From Centroberyx gerrardi (taxonomy: Eukaryota; Chordata; Actinopteri; Beryciformes; Berycidae): a stretch of DNA of 64,000 nucleotides. The stretch lies in the NCBI RefSeq assembly GCF_048128805.1, contig NC_136017.1, positions 17,147,807 to 17,211,806 of the forward strand, in the 5' to 3' direction. The position numbers and the translations under genes were made by a program. Positions 33,283 through 43,160 of this stretch are shown here, piece after piece. Within the stretch, counting starts at the first letter, position 1; the number at the start of each line of letters is the position of its first letter. The notes under the pieces were generated by a model. That model was not told the DNA's origin, did not search any database, and worked only from the letters and a program-made list of their open reading frames with translations.

Positions 33283-33959
33283 GTGTAGGCTATCCAATGG
33301 ACTTATGTACCGTCCATCTTGTACTAAAACAAACAGAATTACGGTGATCTAAAAGGGTTCAAACATCACTTTTAATGTACCTTAACCTGTATTATCATAT
33401 TCACATAAAAGTGTATTTTCCTTCATTGTAAACTAATAAGGAGACAATTTTGTGAACAGAGCATAGGAATGTGAAGGCTCAACAATGAGGTTTCCCCAAA
33501 GCCTTTTAACCCTTATTATGCCAACATCTTTGTCCTAATGAAAAGTAACTCAAAGGATTTCAGACTCAAGGCCCAAATCTCAAGTAAACAACAGATTAGG
33601 AACACAGTGAAAGTGGAATAGTAAGACGTTACATATATCAAATTTTAAGGATACTACTGAATGGATTCTTAATTTTAGTCTGTTTTTAGGTATGGTCAAA
33701 CATGAAGGTCAGGTAACACACTAGGATGACTGGTCCAAAGATGCTATATCCAGATCAGAAGCTGGTTGGCTTACATCCCCGACCCTGGAAATGGAGACCA
33801 GAGGGAACACTTCTTATTTCATCTGTCCAACATTTCATTTCCAGGGAGAAAATCTCAAATCTTCTTCAGGCCAACCAGTACTTTTACATGACAGGTAGTG
33901 ACTTTAAAGAGGGTTTCCACTGAGAAATCATTATATTGTGCGGGCCAAAAAGTAAATTA

Positions 33960-34020
33960 TGGGTCAGTGCGGATCAGACGGTCAGACCATCCGTCTGACC
34001 GTCTGATCCGCACTGACCCA
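33960..34020. repeat. Perfect inverted repeat, 28-bp arms, 5-nt loop
   Basis: TGGGTCAGTGCGGATCAGAC GGTCAGAC and its exact complement are separated by CATCC. It begins 71 nt past the hsf2bp stop on the minus strand, so it may be transcribed in that gene's 3' UTR. Confidence 0.93.
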
Positions 34021-34091
34021 TATTTTACATAATTTAGAAATGAAAAAATTAAAAAAAGCTGAATTTTTCATTTAATTTCTGTGGTTCGTTT

Positions 34092-34333
34092 TCATTCATG
34101 CACCTTAGAGGAGCTGATATTTTCCCTTCGTACCTGGTGGAGGACCTGCAGGTCCTCGAGGGTCTGCTGGGCGGTGAGCCTCAAGCCGGGCTGCGGGCTG
34201 GAGGTCAGCTGGCCGACACGAGCCAGGAGGCCGGGATCCAGCAGAGAGGAGCCCGGCAGGAGCGGCGCCTCCTCCTCCAGCAACACTGACTGGAGGAGAC
34301 GCAGTGAGTGGAGACACACCTCCCAGTCTCCAT
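34092..34333 (-). CDS. hsf2bp: hsf2bp terminal exon
   Basis: The acceptor is TCTGTCAG. The exon encodes DGDWEVCLHSLRLLQSVLLE, an Ala/Pro/Leu segment, then TAQQTLEDLQVLHQ, matching human QELLEDLRTLEHNV. Read straight on, it adds VRRENISSSKVHE and a stop at 34094-34092. A good donor (CAG/GTACGA) lies at 34133 just after LHQ, so an unseen last exon is possible. Confidence 0.85.
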
Positions 34334-37300
34334 CTGACAGACACGTAGATGAACAGAGACCAAGAGGGATCAGAGGTTTGCAGTGTGGAAGCTGCCTTGG
34401 TATTACTCATTTACCCACAGAAACACATGCCAACGCATTATAACTTGACACAAATTAACATTACTTTTAATTCACTTTACAGGGAAGTGGCTTGTAATAG
34501 CTGGGTTTCCTTCCAAATATTTTTTTGCAAATTATGATGTATCGAATTAGAAAAGATGATGTCAAAATTCATAACATTTCCTAAATATCACAAAAAACGA
34601 TTTTTTACAATCACTTGTGGAGGAGAATACTTGTGATGGAGAATATTTTTGTTGAGAAAGAAATTATAAATTGTGCAATACACGGTGATGGAAAATAATT
34701 TGTTGAATAAATAATGACGTAGCCTTGGTATGATTGGCTTGATGTTCATCATTGCGCAAGAACTGAAAAGAAACGGCCTTCCAGAAATATCATATATGTT
34801 GTTTCCACTGTCTGCACTGTGGTTTTATGACCATTAGTTGGCAGGCCTACATCAGAATATCACCAGGTGTATTTCTTTGTTTTCCGATTAAAGTATAATA
34901 AACATGACCAACATTAGCTGATATTAGGAAACAATAGCAACTTAACCAATACTAAATGAGATTAATCAATTCTGGAATTTGTCAGGTGAATGTGTCTTTT
35001 GACATTCAGGAAATATGAGTCTATTTGTTCTTTTCAACCCAGCTGATCGACATATTCATTTGTATTGTATTGTATTGTATTGTATTTCAAAAGTGTGCAG
35101 AAAACTTACTTGATTTGGATGGAAACATAGCTAATGACAAAAGACCAATAAAACGGGCACACAGTTTGTTGGAATGCATACAATAGAACAAAAAGACTTA
35201 CGCTAAATACACAAACACACATGCACAGAGGCAGTAGGTCTCGAAAAAAAAAAGCAATGCATGATTTTAGATGCCAGAAAAATAAATGGGGTGGAAGTAG
35301 GGTGTCTCTGGTATATACTGCATCATCATAAACCAAAACTATTTTTTTACATGTATCCAGAGCCCTACTTATTTCCTCTGGCAGTGAGATGGACAGGACT
35401 TCACTCTAGACGGCGTGAACTGAGCTATTCGTTTCAGTTGAAATTTTTTAACTTGAGCGAGTTACTGCCTGACGCAGTAAAATGAAAGCCAGTCAGCTTC
35501 AAGCAGGACAGTAGAGATTTTCCTTCATTTAATGATTCTGTACATATTCCAGCTTTTTTCTATTAGTAGCTAGTCACTCAACAGAATTTAGTTTAGAAAT
35601 GTCAATTTCAGGTGCTTACTCTTTAAACAGCTTCTCCTAAACACCAAACTTCAAAAACTTACTTGATAATTTCTTCTTGAATTAGTTTCTTCCTTCTCCC
35701 ATACTGTAATAAACCAAACTACAATACTGAATGCTAAATGGCATTTATGAACAGATACAGTATTAAGTAGCCTGTTTGATCAGTTTAGTTTAGTAGTCTA
35801 CGCAAGCAATGTACGCAACAATGCAAAGGTCAACACCAGGGGCATTTCTCGCATTCTTGCACAGCAAAACGTGTAGTCCAAATTTGCGATGCTAATGCAT
35901 GTTGCAATGTCATACATTAGAGGCTTTAAAAGGAAATACTGAAATAAACAACAAAAAATGCAAAAGTAGTTGTTTCTGGTGTAAACACACCAACAGGGCG
36001 GTGGGACGGTCTGAGGAGACTCTGGCTGAATTCATGCGGGTACACAGGCATCTTTCATAACACCTCTTCGCCACATCTTGCATTCTCGACCTATTTAAAG
36101 GACGCACGTATCATCTCCTTTCCAGCTTGAGAATCTATAAAAGTATAAATGTGTCTGCAGCAGCCATTTTTAAATACCCAACCTAAGCTGAGAAGTTTGA
36201 ATGAGAAGCTTTGAAGGAGAAGGGTGTGTCTTCTAGATGTTCTCCGCACCGTTCAGGAGTGTCCAGATGAGCGGCAGGAGTCCTGGGTTCTCACTGATGT
36301 ACTTCAGCCCTTTAACACTGATGCTGACATTATACAGAGCCATCAGCATCAACCTGCAGCACAACACCAGCAAAGGCATCTTTAGACATACACTGACACC
36401 TACTGTCCACCTACAGACACTACAAAGCCTAACTCAATCTAGAAGTCAATCCATTCATTAATTGGAGTTTTATAAGTAAGCAGTAAGCACTGTAAGTCTG
36501 TTGAAATCTATTTGTAACTAGTTATTCAATCATAATTAGTATCATTTTGGACATATTTCTGCCTAGTTACAGCACATTCATCAACCTTGTATCTTTTCAG
36601 GAACTAAGAAAAACAGCAATGTCATTAGCTTGATGACAACGCATTGTTGACCTCATTCAATGGGTTTTTAAAGGGCTTCATGAGCTTGAGAGGTCAACCC
36701 ATAGAGAACCATGTAATCCCTCAACTATAGTGAAAACATGAAAATCACCCAAATTGGAGTTAGGAGGTTTTCACACAACAACACTGTAGTAGTCAAATAA
36801 TCAGTCAATAATTCAAACCTAATCCTATGTAACTGACCACAAGCAGTTCATATTAGCAACATTCTACCATAGCTCCTCGTACACTTTTAGTTTAGGGAAG
36901 ACGCCGGGCTTCATCAGTTCCAGCAGCTTCATTAGAGTGTCCAGCAGGACGTGAGCCGAGCTAGACAGGTAGTCCCGCCCACACGTCACAGCTGCAATGT
37001 CTGATTGGATGGGAAATAAAGAAGACACAGGTGCTTTGGGGTGGCCTGGTCATAGGATGCAATCTCCTGAGTTGCTGTCAGCCACGGCCACATTTTTAAT
37101 CCAATTGCATGTTGAGCAGGGTATTTGCTGGCATTGAAACTTCTTTGAAGTTGTCAAAATGCCATGCTTTGGTTGCTCCTGATTAGCTTTTTCACACTTA
37201 ACACACATGCCAGTGTTTCCCATACATAGGCTTCACCTGGGTAGCCCGCCCAGAAAGGTTTGTTCCTGGAAGATAGATTTTTCAAAGTGTTTTTTAATTT

Positions 37301-40260
37301 TAATCTCAAATTTGTCAAATTGACATCACATAATGAGAGCTGGCTGTGCAACTGTCAATGCACAGACCAGTACACCAGTAGGATTGCACCTATTCCAACA
37401 GTTCCAACAACGAAAGTGACATTTTAAATTAAATTCCAAACTGGCATGTGTTTGTAATGGTGTTTGTACACAGTAACTTAATACTTTTTAAATCGGAGAT
37501 GTGTATAACTGCCCAACAGTCAGATAGAAAGTTAACATGAGTGCAGTGCAAAGAGTTGCATTTTGCCCCAATTCGACTGGACACTGCTCACTGTAGGGGA
37601 TTTTCTAGTAGTAACCATCTGAAAGCTAAGTGAACAGTTTTTTCTGTAGTATTTACCATCTGAAAGCTGAGGTGAACAGTATTTTCTAGTAGTATTTACT
37701 GTGTGAAAGTTGAGGTGAACAATATTTTTTTTTTATTTAATAGCTGAACATTGAGGTGAACAGTATCTTCTAGTAAGAAGCTGGTATCTACTGTCTTTGC
37801 CATGTGACATGAATGCAGCATTATGCTGCCTTCAATTCATATCAGATTTACCATAAGTATGAGCTCCCAACTGGGAAAAAACTTTCATGTCTGCCTCCTA
37901 GTGGTAATAACAAGTACTTGACGTCACACATTGCAGAAACTCCAGAATCCACTGATGTCGGCAGTCCAAGGTAGTAAAAATCTAAATTAGAAGTTACATT
38001 CAAACTAATATAATGAACTCTACTTACAAAAAGCAAACAATTTCTTCTCCAGTTAGTTTATGGCTGATTTTAAATTCATAAATAAAGATTATTTTGAATA
38101 TGGGCTTTTCAACTAGTAAAACATGCAAACACTTCTTCTTCAGCATTTTAGGTGATAGTATGTTTCCAAATTAGTCTATCAACCTGAGAAAAGGCACTGA
38201 AAGATTACATCAAACTCATTTGCTACTGTGACTGGTTGAGGATGATCCAATTACTAATGCATCAACTGAGGTCAGGAAAACAGATCCACACCCTGAATAA
38301 ATTGAGTTCAGTTGAAATGTTGGCTTGGCTGACAGCGATTCAAAGCTGGATCCGGGCAAGGCTCAGTAAGCTAATACCTACTGACATATATTTGAAAAAT
38401 TCATTATATTCCACATTAATGAATGCAGTGTTTGTGAATACACAATACTGTTCTGTTGTGTGGCCAGAATCTGAGAACTCACTGGTAATGACGCCAGCCA
38501 GAGCCAGGACAAACTGGTGCTCATGGGAGTTGTGGTCCTCGGGTTCAGCCTTCACCTCTTCATCCAGAGATTTGACAAAGCTCTCCAGAGTCTGGGCAGC
38601 AACAATCAGGAAGGACTGCAGCTTCCCCTACAGCATCAGCAGACAAAAAGACCGTCTGGCTGTACACTATCAAACTACATCACAGTTTACAGCAAACACC
38701 CCCGGCAAAGTTAGAGTGTTTTACATTTTGATATTAATCCTGGTCAAGCATCCAGGAAGTTTAGACAACACCGCTTTGTGTAGAGCAGCAATCAGGAGCC
38801 TGTTCCTTTTTGACCATTCAGTTGTAGTATCGAGATTTCAAAATAGCAGGGTCCCATATGGTTCCACTCTTTCAATTGATGAGAGAATTTATGGTGCAAC
38901 AGCAATGGATAACTAAATTAGATCTCCATTTTGAAATGTGAGAAAAACAGGGAAAAAATCATCGGTACAAGACAGGGTAAATAAGCTTGATAAAGGACTA
39001 CAATTTCCATAGTGCTTTACGCCACAGCATTGGTCGAGAGTTGGCGAGGCTTATGGGACAGAGAGACAAGCCAGCTCTTTGATTTGATTGGCTCATAATC
39101 AGAGAGAGTATACGGTGGCCAGCAGGGACAAAGTTTGAGAACAGGCAAAGACCAAGGACTGTATAGAGGCATTCAAATGTTATCCTCTCAAAAAGTTATT
39201 GGCCAGTGTGGTGGGTGGCCCTTATTGATTTATTTGCCGGATGTTCATTTGGGACCATGTGCACAGACACAGTGAACACAGTGGTTCCTCACATCAGCCA
39301 GCCAGTGTGTGACGGCGTCCTCCCTGGCAGAGCAGCTCCACAGGAGGCTGCAGGCTGAAGCTCCAAGACCAGAACAGAAGTCCGCCTGCTGCTGCAGCTC
39401 CGCACCGCTCTGCCACAGCTGCTCACGCAACAACAGCTTCTCCTAGACACACACACACACACACACACACACAGAGCAATATAATTGAAACCATTGAAAC
39501 CAGTACTGGATCTGACCGTCTCCAAATTGGTTTGTCGCTATTGTCGTTACTATGTGATGACATTTCACAAACGTTCACTGTGTGAATCAATCACTGAATG
39601 TTACATTCCCGAATGCAAATTTCAAAGCAGTCTGCCTACAGTCTGAGCAATATTGCTCAGACTGTTTTTGAATTATCTAGCTGGTTAGAGAGAGAAAAAG
39701 AGTGTTTTTAAAACCGTTTCCTTTTCTTCTTTTATCATGGTGAGGTTATCAATTCTTGGCCATTCGTGTTTGTTTAGTCAGGATTAACTAATTTGGTATT
39801 TTAAAATGGTATTTATGGCAAGGCTGCCATTCAGAAACCACTTGTATCCAAGGCACAAAGATGCATAACCTGGTGTAAGGAGCACAAAACCTGGAGACCT
39901 GAGCAGTGGAAAAAAATGTTGTCTGAGGAGTTTTTCAGCCTGGGTTTCTCTTATTTTGTCCACTGACTATCTATAATTCTATACTAAACCATACATCTTA
40001 ACCCTAACCCTTGACATAAATAAAGTTAGTTAAGTTAACATAAACTGCCTGAAGAGTAGATGTACAGTACACTCATTTTAGTTAAAATTACACAGGCAGG
40101 TATGGAAGTGGCACACAGCTACTGACAGACATGGTCTCTCACCCTCCCTCTCTCACCTCTCTTTCTTTCTGACATTCGCTCTGCACTGCATCCAGCCGAG
40201 ACTGAAGGTGAAGACACTCCTGTCGCAACTGCTCCTGCTCCTGAGCAACACGCTCCCTCA

Positions 40261-40300
<40 letters not shown>

Positions 40301-41904
40301 GCTTACACAGCGACAACCTCATTATTTCCTGCCTCATGGTTATGTTCATAGAAACGTACTTACTTGTCTCTGCAGCTCGAGCTTTGTGCAGCATTTCAAT
40401 GAGGTCCCCATTCAGAATTTTAGGCAGGAACTCCCGGAGCTGCATGACTTCTGTGGTTAATTTCTCCAAGTCTCTTTTCCTCACTTTGACAAAGCCGTCC
40501 TGAAAGACAAAAGATAAACTGCAATACAGTGGTGGACTCATTTTACTAGTATACCTCTGCACTGGATGGCAGAACCAAGGATCCAAAACTAGCCTTGTTT
40601 TTTTGAAGCCAAGAGAACTGATTCAAATTCTATCAAAATACACCGTGGAGGCAGCAGAGGTAGCGAGCAGTGAAAACCATAAAACAATCATAAAAGCTGA
40701 GATTTTATTGAAATTAAGTGCTGCTTGGTGAATTATCTATGTGCCAAATTGAATTCAGGAATCTTGAGTCATGTTTTAAAGGTTATGGACTCTGTTCACC
40801 CAAGGTAATGTGTCCAGCCACTCAATTGCTGGCCGATATGGTTGAAATCAATATCACGATAATCATACGGATTAGCAATATACTATATATATCACGATAT
40901 GGCTCACCTATGCAAAAAATGTTAAAGAATCAAATAAATATTCATCCCATTGAACTGAATGGTAATGTTAGGAGATTTTAAATAAAATGTGTTTGTTATC
41001 ATCAATTTAGACAGGAGAAATGTGCGTCACCATATCCCAAAATCACCATATCATCACGATATGATTCCACTGAAAGATGATAAACGATAATATTGAATTA
41101 TCGCCCAGCCCTACACTGATGAACTGGGCTGATGATCAGCTGGCCCAAGTCACTGTTTAACTGGCCCGATATAGGCTCATCATATTGTTGGGCCCTGGTG
41201 GGCAGATAAAATTTGTGCTTGTTTTGTGGTCATTGGGTTTCTTTTTACAGAACATCCGATACTTGCCATGCTGCTTGTTGAAAATAACATCTATTACCAC
41301 AGTATATGCAATGAATAATCGAACACTGGAAATAGGCCAGTTCCATCACAGTGTGAGTGTTATTATGTTGAAAAAATGAGTTTTAATGGCTTTTTGGATT
41401 CAACTGTTTAAGATTAACCCTAACCGTAACTTTGGCGACCAGGAGGTATGAGCCATAGAGATAAAACTGTTTTATCTACTGAAGTATTTGCAACACAATC
41501 AATTGTCATGATGGCAAAAACTAGAAGAATAAAGCCCAGGTTTAAAATAAATGGAATTAATGCTCAGTTTAAGGTTAATCAAAGCACAATTACCGTTTAC
41601 TAACTCAGTGGGCTTAATAGGGGTGTAGTGGACTTAATTAGAACAAAATAAGGTCCAGGTTGATAATAACCAGAATTAACCTTCATGCTAGAAATCAAGA
41701 CTGTGTACATGTGGATTTAGTGGGCTTAATTGGTAGCTTACCCTATCGTTACCCTTGACTTATTTTAGCCACAACTAACCTTATCAATAGTTTAGTTAGC
41801 TAACTAAACTGGTTTAGTAAGTTTAGTTAGCTAACTAAACAGCTATTGTCTACCTTTGCTCCATGGATCAGAGACAGCGGTTTCCCGCCCGCTGACGTTG
41901 CCAT
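34092..41904 (-). CDS. hsf2bp: HSF2-binding protein / MEILB2 (complete, 8 exons)
   Basis: In vertebrates HSF2BP (MEILB2) binds BRCA2 and brings RAD51 and DMC1 to meiotic double-strand breaks. Exons, in transcript order: 41904-41854, 40499-40364, 40260-40157, 39442-39293, 38627-38483, 37000-36883, 36353-36250 and 34333-34092. They sum to 1050 nt, 349 aa plus stop (human 334), and all phases join. The start DGFVKVRKRDLEKLTTEVMQ, then LREFLPKILNG, opens the N-terminal coiled coil (about 18-130). LLREQLWQSGAELQQQADFC, HQFVLALAGVIT, KLKVLMLMALYNVSI and EVCLHSLRLLQSVLLE follow human HSF2BP in order and form the C-terminal armadillo-like BRCA2-binding half. It is convergent with cryaa and divergent from ankrd10. 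The exact C-terminus is uncertain (see the exon at 34092). Confidence 0.95.
34498..35133. mobile_element. MITE with TAGCTGGGTTTCC ends
   Basis: Left end TAGCTGGGTTTCCTTCCAAA and right end ATTTGGATGGAAACATAGCT A are inverted repeats. About 636 bp, AT-rich and non-coding. A truncated relative lies at 10960-11252. It occupies the last hsf2bp intron. Confidence 0.8.
35062..35088 (+). repeat. TGTAT pentanucleotide repeat
   Basis: (TTGTA)n, five units, inside the MITE. Confidence 0.85.
36250..36353 (-). CDS. hsf2bp: hsf2bp exon 7 (LMLMALYNVSI)
   Basis: The acceptor is GTGCTGCAG and the donor AACG/GTGCGG. The exon encodes LMLMALYNVSISVKGLKYIS, then ENPGLLPLIWTLLN, nearly colinear with human LMLMSLYNVSINLKGLKYIS. 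Confidence 0.96.
36883..37000 (-). CDS. hsf2bp: hsf2bp exon 6
   Basis: The acceptor is CAATCAG. The exon encodes NIAAVTCGRDYLSSSAHVLL, then DTLMKLLELMKPGVFPKLK. The donor AAGT/GTACGA is chosen because it completes the Val of KLKVLML with the next exon. Confidence 0.92.
37598..37773 (+). repeat. Degenerate tandem repeat, 40-45 bp unit
   Basis: Three to four copies of a CATCTGAAAGCTGAGGTGAA plus CAGTATTTTCTAGTAGTA pattern in an hsf2bp intron; one copy has a poly-T expansion. Confidence 0.8.
38483..38627 (-). CDS. hsf2bp: hsf2bp exon 5 (HQFVLALAGVIT)
   Basis: The acceptor is GCTGTAG and the donor ACCA/GTGAGT. The exon encodes GKLQSFLIVAAQTLESFVKS LDEEVKAEPED, then HQFVLALAGVIT, matching the SFVKSLDGD ... 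QFVFALAGIVTN of human HSF2BP. Confidence 0.95.
39293..39442 (-). CDS. hsf2bp: hsf2bp exon 4
   Basis: The acceptor CTAG follows a (TG)n tract (39447-39472 on the plus strand). The exon encodes EKLLLREQLWQSGAELQQQA, DFCSGLGASACSLLW and ends HWLAD, matching the human EKLALRQQL ... LLQQAEYC ... AAACTLLW segment. The donor is GAT/GTGAGG. Confidence 0.95.
39447..39472 (+). repeat. CA microsatellite at hsf2bp exon 4 acceptor
   Basis: (CA)n on the plus strand; on the coding strand it is a (TG)n tract that ends in the CTAG acceptor. Confidence 0.93.
40157..40260 (-). CDS. hsf2bp: hsf2bp exon 3 (coiled coil)
   Basis: The acceptor TAG follows a (TG)n tract (CA on the plus strand, 40262-40299). The exon encodes MRERVAQEQEQLRQECLHLQ, then SRLDAVQSECQKERE, with heptad-type leucines. 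The donor is GAG/GTGAGA. Confidence 0.88.
40262..40299 (+). repeat. CA microsatellite at hsf2bp exon 3 acceptor
   Basis: (CA)n on the plus strand; the coding strand shows (TG)n directly followed by TAG and the exon. Confidence 0.95.
40364..40499 (-). CDS. hsf2bp: hsf2bp exon 2 (FVKVRKRDLE)
   Basis: The acceptor is CTTTCAG and the donor CAA/GTAAGT. The exon encodes DGFVKVRKRDLEKLTTEVMQ, then LREFLPKILNGDLIEMLHKA, nearly identical to the human start of the coiled coil. Confidence 0.96.
40634..40760. repeat. Dispersed repeat shared with 49158-49270
   Basis: AAAATACACCGTGGAGGCAG, GCGAGCAGTGAA, GATTTTATTGAAATTAAGTG and CTGCTTGGTGAAT recur in the first ankrd10 intron at 49158-49270 in the same order. 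Class unknown. Confidence 0.7.
40822..41113. mobile_element. Probable hAT-type MITE (TAGGGCTGGGCGAT ends)
   Basis: The right end ATTATCGCCCAGCCCTA is a classic teleost hAT-MITE terminus. The left end AATTGCTGGCCGATAT is a decayed counterpart. The interior has several CACGATAT motifs in both senses. Confidence 0.65.
41492..41573. repeat. Dispersed repeat shared with 20548-20638
   Basis: CACAATCAATTGTCATGATG, GCAAAAACTAGAAGAATAAA and GCCCAGGTTTAAAATAAATG match the son-intron copy. Confidence 0.65.
41789..41840. repeat. Two perfect palindromes in tandem beside hsf2bp exon 1
   Basis: AGTTTAGTTAGCTAACTAAA CT (41789-41810) and GTTTAGTTAGCTAACTAAAC (41821-41840) are self-complementary and 32 bp apart. 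They lie just inside intron 1, 14-65 nt from the donor of exon 1. Confidence 0.92.
41854..41904 (-). CDS. hsf2bp: hsf2bp exon 1
   Basis: Minus-strand ATG at 41904 in good context (GAGATGG). It encodes MATSAGGKPLSLIHGAK, with donor AAG/GTAGAC. The sequence is not conserved with human, as expected for this short N-terminus, but it is in phase with the strongly conserved next exon. Confidence 0.75.
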
Positions 41905-42030
41905 CTCGTCTCTACTCTTTTGGCCACTTCACGCGCCAGGTTATGAACTCGTGCCTGCACCGCTGCTGGTGCACTTACAACAATAACAGAGGAAACTGCA
42001 ATCACTTCAGTCTTCAATTCACCGCTGCTG

Positions 42031-42135
42031 CTTCTTCTTCTTCTTCTTCTTCTTCTTCTTCTTCTTCTTCTTCTTCTTCTTCTTCTTCTTCTTCTTCTTC
42101 TTCTTCTTCTTCTTCTTCTTCTTCTTCTTCTTCTT
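42031..42135 (+). repeat. CTT trinucleotide microsatellite, 35 units (GAA on hsf2bp sense strand)
   Basis: Uninterrupted (CTT)35, starting 127 bp upstream of the hsf2bp ATG on its 5' side. All long open frames here (poly-Ser, poly-Arg, poly-Glu) come from the repeat. Confidence 0.97.
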
Positions 42136-42419
42136 GTACGTTTCGGGCAGAGTGGACGTTGCGTCCACTCTGCGCCTTCGTTGGCGTATTGCTGCCCTCC
42201 ACTGGTTAAGTGCCGAAGGTGCAGGCCAGTGCTGTAGAGAAAGCCCAAGACTTATAAATTATAAATTAACAGGTGATTACAATCAAATGACAGCCACAGC
42301 CAATGAGCTGTGTGTATTGTAAAGTGCCATATCGGTAGGAAATGCATGTGACATCATGGGAATACTATGAATACAGACACTAAGAATAGTGAGAATAGGG
42401 GTAAACATATGTTAAGTTT

Positions 42420-42982
42420 TTATGGGTGACAGATCATGTAGAGATTGAGGGGAATCAGAAAGTAGATCAACTTGCTAAAGATGCATTAAGACTAGAGAAT
42501 GTTGACTTTGCGGTACTGATATGCAAAGCTGAAATAATGTCCTATATCTGGTTTCAAAATAAGAGACAGTGGCAGGAAAAATGGGATAAGGTAAACACTT
42601 ACACATTCAAGTACAGAAGGAGGTGGGTGCAGGGGGATCTATAGGAATGAAAAGGAAAGAAGAATGCTTGATTAGCCGGATGAGACTGGGCCACACAAAG
42701 TTGAACTCATCACTACTATGGATGAAGAAGCACCCCATGAGAAATTGTGATTATTGTCAACAAACAGAAACTGTGGAACATGTTATTTTCTTCTGTCCTC
42801 AGTACGCAATAGAAAGGCAAAGACTACAAGAAGACCTGGAACGTAAAGGAGAAGAACACCGTTTTTTATGCTTTTTTAATTTTTTTGTTTTTAATTTTCA
42901 AAGAAGAAGTTTTCTGTCAATGTACAATATCTATACCCCCACTCTCTCCAAACAAACATGCAGGATAACACCAGATAAATGA
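42420..42982 (+). mobile_element. LINE fragment with RNase H domain and C-terminal zinc knuckle
   Basis: Frame 3 reads VTDHVEIEGNQKVDQLAKDA, the last RNase H motif (H-x-GI-x-GNE-x-AD pattern, decayed). After a frameshift near 42630 another frame reads LISRMRLGHTKLNSSLLWM and CDYCQQTETVEHVIFFCPQY, a CCHC-like end motif. This layout fits the I-like group of LINEs that carry RNase H. 5' truncated and frameshifted. Confidence 0.75.
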
Positions 42983-43029
42983 TCAGTTATATAGCCTACT
43001 TTGAACAGTATCTTTAGTTCAATAATATA

Positions 43030-43160
43030 AGGCAGTGGTTTCTCAATCATGGTTTTTCATTCCAGCCAAACACTACAGCAGCTAATTTCACTGATTAGTT
43101 CCTCTTCTGTGGTTGAAGGTGTTGAGCATTGAAATCATTTGGTTGGAATGAAAACCTACA
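43030..43160. mobile_element. Fragment of a hAT-like repeat
   Basis: GCAGTGGTTTCTCAATCATG followed by CATTCCAGCCAAACACTACA, and later GGTTGGAATGAAAACCT, which is a partial inverse of the start. Ends only roughly placed. Confidence 0.45.

Noticed and set aside
38236..38916. 226-codon plus-strand frame
   Set aside because: It overlaps hsf2bp exon 5 antisense and extends by chance through intron. No domain seen.
41856..42248. Poly-Ser, poly-Arg and poly-Glu open frames at the CTT repeat
   Set aside because: Direct products of (CTT)35 in three frames; only the hsf2bp exon 1 frame joins a conserved exon in phase.
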